This document shows positions 12,436 to 23,372 of a stretch of 64,000 bases of DNA, piece after piece. Both the position numbers and the translations under genes were made by a program. The number at the start of each line of letters is the position of its first letter. Position 1 is the stretch's first letter. Origin of the DNA: Viola odorata (taxonomy: Eukaryota > Streptophyta > Magnoliopsida > Malpighiales > Violaceae); the NCBI GenBank assembly GCA_963691705.1, contig OY829541.1:49062377-49126376 (forward strand), in the 5' to 3' direction. Below the pieces are notes generated by a model, which saw only the letters and a list, made by a program, of their open reading frames with translations, ran no database searches and was not told the origin of the DNA.

Positions 12436-14335
12436 AGCTCTGGGCGGGGTTGCTCAACAACCGCATCCGGACTAGTAACCTCATCTGCATCCCAATGCAC
12501 TGCTCGTTTCTTTCTATGCAAAGCAGATGACGGACCACCACTATCACCATCAGCTAGGACATCTCCTCTACGCTTCCCAGTAATTGAGTCCCGGGGGCTA
12601 GGTCTCATGTCCTTGTACCGCGGCACACTTTTCCGAGCTATGCGCATCGTCCTTGCAAAGCGAGCCACTCTGGGCTTATGTCGTCCCCCAGTCCTGTCCA
12701 CATGTCTCTGAGCTCCTTCAATTAATTCAGAGGAATTAAAAATAATTTTAGTATCAGCTATAACTGGTGGTATTTCCTCCGGATCCTCTTCTGGGTCCTC
12801 CTCCTCTTCTTCCATCAAGGCAGCACTAACTTGGCCCAGCCCAATGGCCACAGCAGCTCCCAAGCCCGCTGCCAAGCCTGGCAAGGACCCCTGGCTGGAG
12901 CCAGCCCGCGCAATGGGCTGAACTGGAGGCTGATGCCCAGACGCTGGAGGCGTCACGCACGTCCCAGGCGCAGGGGGAATGCGCGGCCCAGGCACAGGAG
13001 GAGTAGGCGGCCTAGACTGCCTTCTCCTGCTGCGCGCCCAACCAAAACCGGCCCAGCGACAAATGGCCCAAACACAGCCCTACCATCCCTGGAGCGCGTC
13101 CCTTCCACTTGGGCCATCCATGACGCCCGAGGCCCATCTCCCTGCAGCCCATCAGATGCCTCCAGCCCGACCTTGGGCTGCCCAGCTTTCTCCACCAGCC
13201 CATATTCCTCTCTAGCCACCTTACGGCCTGCTGGACTGATTTCAACAGGCATCGTCTTCCCTTTCCCAGACTCCAGTACGTCCTCACCACATTCTGCAAA
13301 AGAGTGGACAGATTGCAGGAGGTGACTTTCAAACATGCTAAGATCATGTCCACCTCTTTGCAATTTTTCCAGGAGACCACCCTCAATAACCACCTTTTTC
13401 AAACGCTCAACCACGTGGTCCACCATGGAGTCGCCCCCACTACCCATTTCCTCGTGAATTAGTTCACAGCCCCGCAACTCGGGCCTAGACGCCGAGCTCT
13501 CCACCGGGATTAAATTATTTCGGCTGGTAACAGACCTCCAAGGGACTGAGTGATTTCGAGAATCACCCCCGACCAAAGTCCTACCTGGCTCACTGCCTTG
13601 GCGGTTAGGCCTCAGTAATTTTTCGAATGGGAGAGGTTCTTTCCCGAGAGGATCAGAGCTAAAACGGAACTTTCAGTTTTGATGGACGTGACCCAATATT
13701 CCACAGAAATTGCACACATTTGGCAATCTTTCATATTCAACATTAATCACAATTTCTCTGCCCAACGAGTTCAAAATTTTTACCTCAGTCACTAGCGGGC
13801 GTTCCACATTGATCGAGACCCGCGCTTTCACCCAACCCCTAAATTGCCTGAGGTCGTCTTCATCCACCGAGACAAAAGAACCCAGCTTGTTTCCCATAAT
13901 CTGGATGTTTTCTTTAGTACGAAAGTTCAAAGGCACGTCATGAAATCGAACCGAGAAAACTGACAAAATCAGCTCTACCTCCTGGAGTTGCTCGTCCCCT
14001 GTAACTCTTTTGAGCACCACTAAACACCGATTCCACAGCCAAGGGGTCCGATCAAGCACCCGTTCTAAATCTGTCTCCAACTCAAACTGGAACAAAAATA
14101 GGTTCGATGCTACCGTCATGACCTGCATCTCCCCCAATAGGCACCACAAAGCTTTCATGCGATTGATAAATGCCTCAGCGGCCCCCGAACTAAAACCCCG
14201 GTCCCCAGATATCTTCCCGAGTAGGAAGAAACAGTTAAGCTCCACCATATTTTCCATTACCAAACACTCAGAAACAACACGTTCCGACTCTTCCCCACTC
14301 GAGAAACCCGACCTACCCACTCTCTCTAGGGACAT
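12432..14335 (-). pseudogene. LINE ORF1: DUF4283 / zinc-knuckle protein, broken
   Basis: The best start is the ATG at 14335 (MSLERVGRSGFSS); an in-frame ATG at 14473 adds a hydrophobic stretch that looks like untranslated leader. The N-terminal half has the DUF4283 look of plant LINE ORF1 proteins (NLFLFQFE, DRTPWLWNRCLVVLK, FSVRFHDVPLN). It leads to a zf-CCHC_4-type knuckle, CNFCGILGHVHQN, where the fourth ligand position is a TGA stop (13673-13675). The frame continues through an acidic and basic C-terminal region, then shifts once near 12960-13000. The last segment (EEEEEDPEEDPEE, then basic HRKKRAVHWD) ends at the TGA overlapping the ORF2 ATG. In this family the protein binds the element RNA. 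Confidence 0.85.
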
Positions 14336-14475
14336 ACCTACGTAATTGTCTATTCTTTTGAGGAGAAAATGAGTGAATAGGAGATTGAGAGAAAGAAAGA
14401 AGGTGACAGAGGTAGAAAAGAAAGGTTGCAAACTGAAGGAAACGTACTGCACAACGACAAATCTAAATACCATCT

Positions 14476-15353
14476 TATGGAAGGAGGTTTAAATGATCTA
14501 GAAGTCTAGGCTGGTTGGGAGATGTGGAGTAGGATTTGAAAAAATAGTTTAAAACTAAATCAAATTTAAACAGATGATAGATTTGAAAATCAAGCAATCA
14601 AGCAATACTAGATAGATAAGCATAAACTGAATTAATTCTCAAAATTAAAAGATAGAAGATTAAAGGAAGACTTACAGGAAGCCAAAAAATGGATTGATGA
14701 GGAGGACCTCGGCCACCAACGCTGATCAATCTCACAAGGAAATACTCGAGAATTTGCTATTTTTTTAGAAAGGTTGAGAGGAAATAAAAAAACTTTTCTT
14801 CTGGTCTGCTGTTGGAAGGAACAAATTTACCAACCTTATTGATACTTTGATATTAGTTCAATGAAAAAACTTGGAGTAAAGCAAAAACTAAAAAATCTAA
14901 AAAGGTCTTTGGTAATATATTGTGGTTGTTGTAAAATAAAAAATACATATATTCATAAAATATTTTTTTCCTCTAAATAAAATGTTTTATAGATAGTTTT
15001 AATAGAAAAATAACAAATAAATATATTCAAGATTGTATTTATAAGAATTGTCAAGAAAATAAAATAAAATTATTAGCATTGGTCTAATCATAAAGGCTTT
15101 GTCCACCCCTAATTAATGTCTCAACTTTGAGTTTTTGGGATTGGAGGAAACCATGCTGGATGAATCACCACCCTTTGAGAGCTCAACAAAACTCGCACAA
15201 GATTAGTTTCAGTTGAGAGGATACTAAAAAAAAGAAAAAATATTAAAAAGGTTATTTTCTATATCTTTACAATAAATTAAAGTTAACAAAAAAAATACCT
15301 CAAAAATAGGTAATCAAAGATTAAAAGTAATTTTTAGTTGTTAAACAAGCTTA
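14476..15353. other. intergenic, nothing recognised
   Basis: AT-rich. On the minus strand 14690-14760 has slightly exon-like composition and ends at a donor-like CTGTAAGT, but no protein family could be recognised. It could include the LINE 5' untranslated region. Confidence 0.5.
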
Positions 15354-16044
15354 AAGTGGCGTTTAATTAGCGAAATCAAATGGAAAATAGCTAGGAAAAA
15401 TGAAATTCATACCTTTATTGTGTTTGGTTGACGCGGAGAAAATTAGACTTCAGGGAATCCAACTTCCTTGACCCCTTCACTTTGCCCCAAATGGGGGAAA
15501 GCCTAGCTAGGGGGTGAGGAATCTCACTTTTCTGAGTTAAAAAAAAGTTACATTTAGGTAGTATTTGGTTGATAGAATCAGAGTGGAAAGTGACTCGAGA
15601 AAATGAGATTCCTAACTTTATCGTGTTTGGTTGACGCAGGAAAAATTGAACTCTCGAGAATCCAACTTTTTTTACCCTCCACTTTCCTTCATTTTGGAGG
15701 AAAGTGGTTCCTTAACTAGGGGATAAGAAATCTCACTTTCTCAAGCGTGGAAAGTTGCATTTATTAAATTACTCGCCTACTCTTATAATTATATATTTTC
15801 TTTACTATATATTTGATAACAATCAAGACAACCCTCACGGTGCTACTACACTTGCGGCTACTGCCGGGACGGATTCCTATAAGTCCCGTAGTATATCTTC
15901 ATATCGCCCAGGGATCAGCGAAGGATTCCTAGGATGGTCGACATCAGCAGAGGGGGGACTCACGCGTCTCTATGCGCACGGCACCATCCCATCCTAGGGA
16001 ACCACGAGGTTATCGCTCCCGGCAGCCCCGTTTGATATCGCTCA

Positions 16045-16077
16045 TGACGTCACCTACTGGCATCGCTCATGACATCA
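16045..16077 (+). promoter_or_regulatory. paired TGACGTCA-type sites in the LTR
   Basis: TGACGTCA at 16045-16052 and TGACATCA at 16070-16077, 25 bp apart start to start and about 50 bp upstream of the TATA box. Plant TGA/bZIP factors bind TGACG-type sites. The second site is intact (TGACGTCA) in the 3' LTR at 31113-31120, so here it has probably lost its CpG. Confidence 0.5.
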
Positions 16078-16126
16078 TCACCAGACATCGCCTGGACTGT
16101 TATCGCCAGGTATCGCCATCGAGGCC

Positions 16127-16133
16127 TATAAAT
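16127..16133 (+). promoter_or_regulatory. TATA box of the 5' LTR
   Basis: TATAAAT in GAGGCCTATAAATATACTCAC; conserved in the 3' LTR at 31170-31176 and in the element 2 LTR. Confidence 0.7.
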
Positions 16134-16318
16134 ATACTCACTTTTTTAAACAGAAGGTAAGATCGAGATCACCCAGCAGAACCTCTTGTTACTTTGTACC
16201 CCCGAACTGACTTAGGCATCAGAGTGTCTACGCCGGAGCCCCCCCTCCGGCGCTTTGTAGGTACATCTAACGCCGATCGTCGTCGTTCCGATCAGACACG
16301 ACATTGAATCTTATCAAA

Positions 16319-16337
16319 TGGTGCTTTCATTGAGAGC
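16319..16337 (+). other. Tat element 1 primer-binding site
   Basis: TGGTGCTTTCATTGAGAGC begins two bases after the 5' LTR and starts with the expected TGG (complement of tRNA CCA). I could not assign the tRNA with confidence. Confidence 0.6.
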
Positions 16338-16401
16338 TTTGGTATATTAAGTGAGCGTCCTTAATAGCCAAGCTCCGTCTAGTCAGAATATTGGAACGGT
16401 C

Positions 16402-19400
16402 ATGACCACAGGATCGGAGCCGATCCGATCATCATCCTCTAATATTCCTTTCTCAATCAGCAGACAGTTATTCCCTTTTGCTACTGCTGATCTCTCTATG
16501 ACATCGCAACCAATTATTTCGGGATCTCTGGACCTCTTGGTCGGAAGCACAGGAGGACTTGTCTCCTCGCAAGCGGTCATTTCGTCATCTCAGATAGCGG
16601 GATCTGACTTCTCCACTCCTCTTTCGAGGGGATCTGTACTTAACCATGAACATCCTTTTGCAATGGAAATAGCGGCCCTTCGTTCTCGGTTGGAATATTT
16701 GACTGAAATGGCCGCAAGAATCACGCCTGGTGCTTCTGGATCTAGTCTCCCTCCCCGCGTCATGTTCACACCATCTATTGTCACTGATCGACCTTTATCA
16801 CCGTTGTTTCCAGAAAACCTCCAGATGCCTTTGTCCGCGGGAGATCCCCCGGCTAGTGTTGTGCAGTTCACTCAAGGAAGAGTAGAGGCTTACGTACCAC
16901 AGATGCCGCAAGGTCTCCTCCCGCAGAGAGATAGGCAACTTGAGGAGGTTAGGAACCGTGGGGACGGACGGAGGGAAGGATCCAACAGGAGTTTGTCTCC
17001 CGAGTACAGTGAAAGATCCATTAGTCGAAGGTATCGAAGTCGTTCGCCCAGGAGTCGCAGTCGATCTCCTAGGCGACATCTTACGCCAGAACCACGAAAT
17101 AGAGGGCGTCAGGCTGAAATATCTCCCCCGCGTCATACGCGTGAAATTCTTGATGATACATCGGGCCACCCGTTTAGCTGCCGTATAAGGCGTCACAGGG
17201 TCAGCCGACGCGTGAAGCTTCCCACTGATACTTATGATGGCACCAAGGATCCTATTTCGCATATCAATAAAGTGAAGGATTTTGTTCAGTTTCAGACCCA
17301 CAGTGATGCGGCGTTGTGCCAAATATTTGTTATGACATTGTTGGGTGTTGCGCGTCTCTGGTTTGAGGGTCTCCCTGGTGGATCCATTAGTAATTTCTCA
17401 CAGTTAGAATCTAAATTCTGGAGCAGATTTAGTACGGTGATTCCAATCAGGAAATCTGCCGCTGCGTTATTTGACATACAACGAATGCCTCAAGAAACCT
17501 TAAAGGAATTTCTCAGCCGCTTCGATTTGGAAATTTCATTAACGTCGGGCGTTACTATTGATTTTGCTATAGAAGCCCTGAAAAGGAACTGCCGCTACGG
17601 AAAGCTGAAAGACGCGCTCATGGTGGACCCTCCAGTGACTTTAGACGCGTTGAGACTTAAAGCTCATAATTATACGAAAATGGAAGAAGAAGAAAACAGA
17701 GATAGGACGTATAACGTGCCGCACGAGACATCTCAAATTACCGCTACTCCCGCAAAGCCCCTTCCTGATGATCATTTTATCGACGATTATGCCAGGCGGA
17801 AAGATCATATCCCCAAAGCCTCCAATAGACAAAAAGGTCATCCTTCGAAGGGAAAGACCGGTGGTTCCCCCACTCGACGTCAAGGCGATTCTTATAAAAA
17901 TCGGACATACGACCCAGATTTTCCTTCCCTTAATGTACCAAGGGCAGAGATTTTAGCGATAGCGGAGCAGCGAAATCTTCCCATCCGCTACCCTGCGCCT
18001 ACGAAACCAGGAGTGCTTCTAGGGAGAAGGGAAAATGCTTATTGTAAATTCCACAAAGCCAGGGGACATTCCACAGAAGTGTGCAGAGAATTAAAATCGG
18101 CGATAGAACGACTGGTGGAAGAAGGGTATTTAGGAGAATTTGCCACCCAAATAAGAGAAGACGCCAGAAATAATCCCATGAAAAGGACGGCGGATGAACG
18201 ACCAGTTCCCCCTCGCGTTCCGCAGATGGATAATGCCTCCGGAGGAAAAGATAGAGAAACTCTTACGGTAGACGACGAGTACATCCCTATGATTAACATC
18301 ATCGCGGGAGGAACCCCTTATATGGACGAATCGGAGCAACCGACAGCCGCGAAAGGAGAAAAACGCACACGGGATGGCACGATAAAAAAAGGAGGCGCGA
18401 TAGGCATTTTGGATCGAATGATATTATCCTTTTCCGAAAAAGACTAGAAAGACGTTGTCTATCCGCACAATGATGCACTGGTGGTTACGCCCGTCATCGC
18501 CAGTCATGGAATCAGAAGAACCCTTATTGATAACGGGAGCGCGGTGAACCTCTTTTCGCTGGAAGCGTACAATCTCATGAAACGCCCCAGCAACGAGCTA
18601 ACGCCTAGCAAACGACCTATAGTCGGCGTTGATGGGGTTCCAATCCCTGTCACGGGGGAAATCACTTTGCCCATATATTTCCGAGAAGACACCTATAAAC
18701 GATCAGAGAACTTGTTGTTCCTTGTCGTGGATTTAAATTTGCCCTACAATGTCGTACTCGGGCGACCTTTTCTCAACCGCTTCGGAGCGGTGATATCTCA
18801 GAAGCATCTAAAAATGAAATACCCCTCCTGGGATGGGGTAGTATCCATAAAGGGCGATCAAAAGCTGGCGGCGGAATGCTACTCGCTCATGACTCAAAGG
18901 AGCTGCGATAGGTATGTGTGTATAACAACGGACCCCTACGAGCAGGGTGAGGAGAAGCGCGCTCAACCTCTGGACAAAATGGTACCCGTTCCAGTAATCG
19001 GCAACAAGGAAGCAAGCTTCCGAATCAGCGAAAAACTCAGCCCAGCGGAAAACCTTCAACTGGCCCGGCAACTGAACAAATGTCAAGGAGATTTCGCGTG
19101 GAAACCCGCAGACATGCCAGGTATATCGCGCGAAATAGCCGAGCATCGGCTCAATGTGGACCCAGATGCCCGGCCGGTTCAACAAAAGCGGCGCGCGTTC
19201 TCTAGTGAAAAGGCGTTGGCTGTGGACAGAGAGGTAACAAAGCTTCTTGACGCAGGGTTTATCCGCGAAGTCCAATATCCCACCTGGTTAGTGAACCCTG
19301 TCCTTATTCCTAAGCCCAATGGGGATTGGCGCATGTGCATCGACTTCACCGATTTGAATGATGCCTGCCCTAAGGATTGCTACCCGCCCCCTCGTATAGA

Positions 19401-22272
19401 TCAGTTAGTTGATCAGACCGCCGGGTACACTTATTTAAGTTCACTGGACGCCAACTCTGGATACCATCAGATCCCCATGGCCCGGGAAGATGAAGAAAAG
19501 ACTGCGTTTCTCACTCCAAAGGCCACGTACTGTTATACGGCGATGCCGTTTGGGCTGAAGAACGCTGGGGCGACGTTCCAACGTATGACAAACAGGATAT
19601 TCGAAGAACAAATAGGGAGGAATGTGGAAGCATACGTTGACGATATATTGGTAAAGAGCGCGAACTTTCAAGATCACCTGCGGGACTTAAAGGAAGTCTT
19701 TGACGTAATGAAAAGGTATCGCATGAAGCTAAACCCCCGAAAATGCATGTTTGCATTTCAGACGGGAAAATTCTTGGGCTACGTGGTCAGCCAAAAAGGT
19801 ATCCAGCCTAACCCTTCAAAGGTTAAAGCTATACAAGACATGATATCGCCAAGAACCATTAAAGAGGTGCAAAGGTTAACTGGGCGAGTTATCGCCCTCG
19901 GGTGATTCATTTCCAAGCAAGGAGAGAAGTGTCTTCCTTTTTTCAAAGTCATACACAGGAAAGCCTCGTTCGGTTGGACCCCGGAATGTGAGTAGGCATT
20001 TGTCGGCCTAAAGGATTACTTATCGTCTGACCTACTGTTGACAAGACCCGAGGCAGGAGATACCTTATATTTGTATCTTGGCACTGCGGACGAAGTGGTC
20101 AGTGCCGTCCTCGTTCGCGACGATAACCACTCTCATCGCCCGGTCTATTTCGTGAGTCACGTTCTGAAGGATGCGGAGTTGCGATACGCCCGAATTGAAA
20201 AAATAGCGTTCGCTCTTATTCAAGCTACTCGCAAAATGGATCGATATTTCCAGTCCTATTCCGTTATCGTGCTTACAGACCAACCTCTGAAAAGAATATT
20301 TCAAAAGCCTGAATCTTCAGGAAGAATGTTGATCTGGGCGCTTGAACTAGAATAGTATGGATTGAGGTATCAGTCTCGACCGTCCGTAAAGGCTCAGATC
20401 CTGGCTGATTTCATAGCGGAATGTACCTTTACAGAGGATCCTTTGGCTGGCATACCTGAAGCGGAATGGGGCGATATGGATCTCCCGTTTCCGGAAACCT
20501 ATACGGACCTTTGGATCATCCATGTGGATGGGGCCAAAAACCAAGAGTTGGCGGGAGCTGGAATCTTCATAAATGGGCCGCACGACATGCAAATACGATA
20601 CGCCATTCGAATCCTACAGCCGTTATCTAATAACGCGGCAGAGTATGAGGCGTTGCTAGCCGGGCTCAGAATAGGGAAAGGAATTTCTTCTAAAAGGAGG
20701 TACGATACTGGAAGAACAGGAGACCTGCGTCTCAAGATTTGTAGTGATTCCAAGTTGATAATTGACCAGGTCTTGGGGCACTCTCAGGCCCGGGAACCCA
20801 TCATGATTCAATATCTCGCCAAAGTAAAGAGAGAATTATTGGAGATAAAGAAAGAGGGCATGCAAGTCAGCTTCGAGCATGTTCCCAGGGAGGAAAATGC
20901 TGAAGCTGACAATCTAGCCAAATTGGCCGTGAATCCGGAAGCGTCCATATCCAAAGGCGTATATTATCGTGAGCTATCGGTACCATCCTTCATGGAAGAG
21001 CAAGCATCTTTATGTGTGGAAGAGCGTGAGAGCGACTGGCGAATTCCCGTAATCAAATACTTGAAACATGAGGAACTGCCTGAGGATACCGTTGAAAAGA
21101 AGAAGGTGCTGAAACAGGCAGCTCGCTGTACGTACTATGACGGGGATTTGATTCGGAGATGTTTTTCTCACCCAACCGCCAAATGTATATCTGAGCAAGA
21201 GGGTCTTCACACCTTGCGCGAAATCCATGAAGGGGTATGTGGTATGCACGTATCAGGTGGCACCCTGGCGGCACAAGTCTTCAGATCCGAATTCTACTGG
21301 CCCACCATCCGGAGAGATTGCCACAACTATGTGCAAACTTGCCCTAAGTGCCAGGAGTTACCCAAAATTCCTCGGCGACCTGCTGCTGAAATATCTGAAA
21401 TTATCGCCCCTTGTCCTTTTGCTAAATGGGGGATCGATATCCTAGGCCCATTCCCAAAGGCAAGGTCCCAACTGAAGTTTGTGATAGTGGTGGTAGACTA
21501 TTTCACTAAGTGGGGGGAAGCTGAAGCGGTCGCCGCAATCACGGCAGAAAAAACTTGGCATTTCTTCAAACATCAAGTTATCATGAGGTTTGGCGTACCT
21601 CGCGTCCTTGTCAGCGATAACGGAACGCAGTTCACCAGCCAATTCTTCAAAGACCAGTGCTCAGAATTCGGGATCGAGCAACAATTTTCCTCGGTGGCTC
21701 ATCCGCAAACTAATGGACAGGCGGAAGTAACCAATCGGAGTATCCTCAGCGGTATCAAGAAAAACTTAGAAGGGTCTAAAAAGAAGTGGGCTGATGAGCT
21801 GCCATACGTGATGTGGGCGTACCGCATGATTGTTAAAACTAGCACCGGAGAAACTCCCTTCGCGTTAGCCTTCGGAACCGAAGTTGTTACACCGGTGGAA
21901 ATTGGAACCATGAGCCTACGGGTGGCTCACTTTCGAGAGGAACTGAATGAGGAAAGGTTACGAGCTAACCTGGACGCGTTACCAGAAGTCCGAGAAGAAA
22001 TCCTTTTGAAAACGCAGCACTACAAACAAAAGATGGCCCGTTATCATAACAGGCGTGTCAAAGAGCGGTTGCTGAAAGCCCGTGACCTGGTGCTCAGAGA
22101 CAAGCGAGCGGCAGGCCAACGTATGGGAAAACTCAGTCCAAACTGGGATGGACCATATCGCGTCACCCACGTTGTCAGGAAAGGAGCCTATCATCTGGAG
22201 ACGCTCGATGGTACACCCTTATCCAACTCTTGGAATATCACTCGTTTGAATTTATATTACCCTAGAATTTAA
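16402..22272 (+). pseudogene. Tat gag-pol polyprotein with four nonsense codons
   Basis: One frame runs from the PBS region to the TAA at 22270-22272; the first in-frame ATG is at 16402. In order: an S/R-rich basic N-terminal half; a retrotransposon gag domain (DTYDGTKDPISHINKVKDF, ARLWFEGLP, LKEFLSRFDLE); a C/H-containing YCKFHKARGHSTEVC motif; aspartic protease IDNGSAVNLF; RT with MCIDFTDLNDACPKDCYP, MPFGLKNAGATFQR and YVDDILVKS (Y codon 19633); an RNase H; a second RVT_3-type RNase H (IHVDGAKNQ, NNAAEYEALLAGL); and integrase with an HHCC finger, WGIDILGP, VSDNGTQFTS and HPQTNGQAE. In-frame stops: TAG 18445-18447 (gag/protease), TGA 19903-19905, TAG 19993-19995 and TAG 20353-20355 (around the first RNase H). 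No frameshifts were found, so decay is by point mutation only. The first stop could in principle be a gag readthrough site. Confidence 0.93.
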
Positions 22273-22388
22273 TTTTATTTGCACCTTTGATTTATGTCAA
22301 CCCTAACCATGACTAACGCTCGATGAGAGAGCTTTCGTGGGTGTTTGTGGTTGCCTTTGTGCAGATAAAAAAGGGGGTATCTTGGGAA

Positions 22389-22821
22389 GTGAAAAGTCCT
22401 ATCCTTGTGATGGCCGGTCTTGATCAGATGACCCACTAAGTGAGGGCACAACCCAACATACCTTGAATTAGCGTCGGATTGAAAGATCCTGGACGCCCCC
22501 GGGGGTGAAAAGTCCTATCCTTGTGATGACCGATCTTGATCAGATGGCTCATTAAGTGAGGGCACTACCCGGTATTTTGGGAGTGAAAAGTCCTTTTCTT
22601 GTACTGACCGTTCTCGTGGAGACGGCCCATCAAGACGAGGCACGCCCCAAAGAAATAGAAACTCCGTTCTAGAAACAAGAATCCTATCTTAACGGCTGGG
22701 CTGCTGCAGCCGGGCCATTAAGTAAGGACACGGTTCTAGACATGAGGACAACGCCCAAAAGTGAAAATTCCCCAGCCTTGTGATAGCTGTCCAGATCCGA
22801 CAGCTCACTAAGATGAGGCAC
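22389..22821 (+). repeat. diverged about 60-bp repeats downstream of pol
   Basis: Units begin with GTGAAAAGTCC and end with a TGAGGGCAC or GAGGCAC motif, at 22389-22449, 22505-22565, 22583-22643 and 22761-22821, with a weaker related piece near 22680-22735. Each unit has an imperfect complementary pair of segments in its middle. Such repeats are known from the hypervariable 3' untranslated regions of Tat/Ogre elements. Confidence 0.75.
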
Positions 22822-23372
22822 TTTTCGGGCCGATCGTGAAAGGAGGGAAATGCGGAGAATCGCGAAATTCCAGCTAGTAACCAGATGTGTAACCCCTGGT
22901 GAAGTATAGAGCTGATAGTGAAAGCGATTCACGCGGGTTCCAGGGTAACGCCCTATGATGGCAGTGGAAAGGCTCCTACGGGTAATTACTATTCCTCGTA
23001 ACGTGTTTTTGTTACTGATGGTTTACAATTAGGAATGTGCAGAATACTTTTTCGGGCAGCGGAAGGAGTGATGATCTCGTAAGCAGCGATATCGTAAGGC
23101 TTACCGGGAAAGCTAACCCGATACCTACTTTAGTAATTTTGATGGGACTGCTAAGGATCTACTCGAAAAAGTAAACGCATCGTGATAACATGGCGAAGAT
23201 AACGCCAAAGGAGTTCGTAAGGAGACAACTAAATGAAAGGAAAGATAGCGCTAGAAGTTGTCTGAATACATCAAAATGCTTTAAGGGGCTACAAACTTCA
23301 GTGGTCAAAATAATAACAAAAATCTAGTGACGCTCGATCGCTAAGGAAAGGGCGGCAAAGCCTCTAGGCACG
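22822..23372. other. non-coding spacer inside Tat element 1
   Basis: About 550 bases between the repeat block and the end of antisense gene A. It has no recognisable coding region or repeat. It probably contains the 3' end of the gene A transcript, but no AATAAA was seen on the minus strand here. Confidence 0.5.

Larger units (their letters stand above)
8309..14475 (-). mobile_element. L1-type LINE retrotransposon, degenerate
   Basis: A non-LTR element on the minus strand: ORF1 (nucleic-acid-binding), ORF2 (endonuclease, RT, zinc-binding linker, RNase H), then a very short 3' tail ending in a poly(A) run seen as T's at about 8309-8319, only about 20 nt past the ORF2 stop. This is close to full length for the coding part. 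The 5' boundary is uncertain and no convincing target duplication was found. Both ORFs carry nonsense and frameshift lesions. Confidence 0.9.
15814..16316 (+). repeat. Tat element 1, 5' LTR
   Basis: 503 bp from TGATAACAATC to GAATCTTATCA. Near-identical to 30856-31358. Confidence 0.95.

Noticed and set aside
13012..13386. Several overlapping ORFs on both strands in G+C-rich LINE ORF1
   Set aside because: High G+C gives long random frames; only the frame continuous with the DUF4283 region was kept.
16351..16401. GTG start for Tat gag at 16351
   Set aside because: A plant mRNA should use ATG; the first in-frame ATG is 16402. The upstream part is only open reading frame.
16798..17322. 174-codon ORF antisense to Tat gag
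   Set aside because: Lies opposite the conserved gag domain; composition is what the gag codons force, with no promoter or domain.
18808..19275. 155-codon ORF antisense to Tat RT region
   Set aside because: Shadow of the pol frame, unlike units A-D, which have no competing sense frame.
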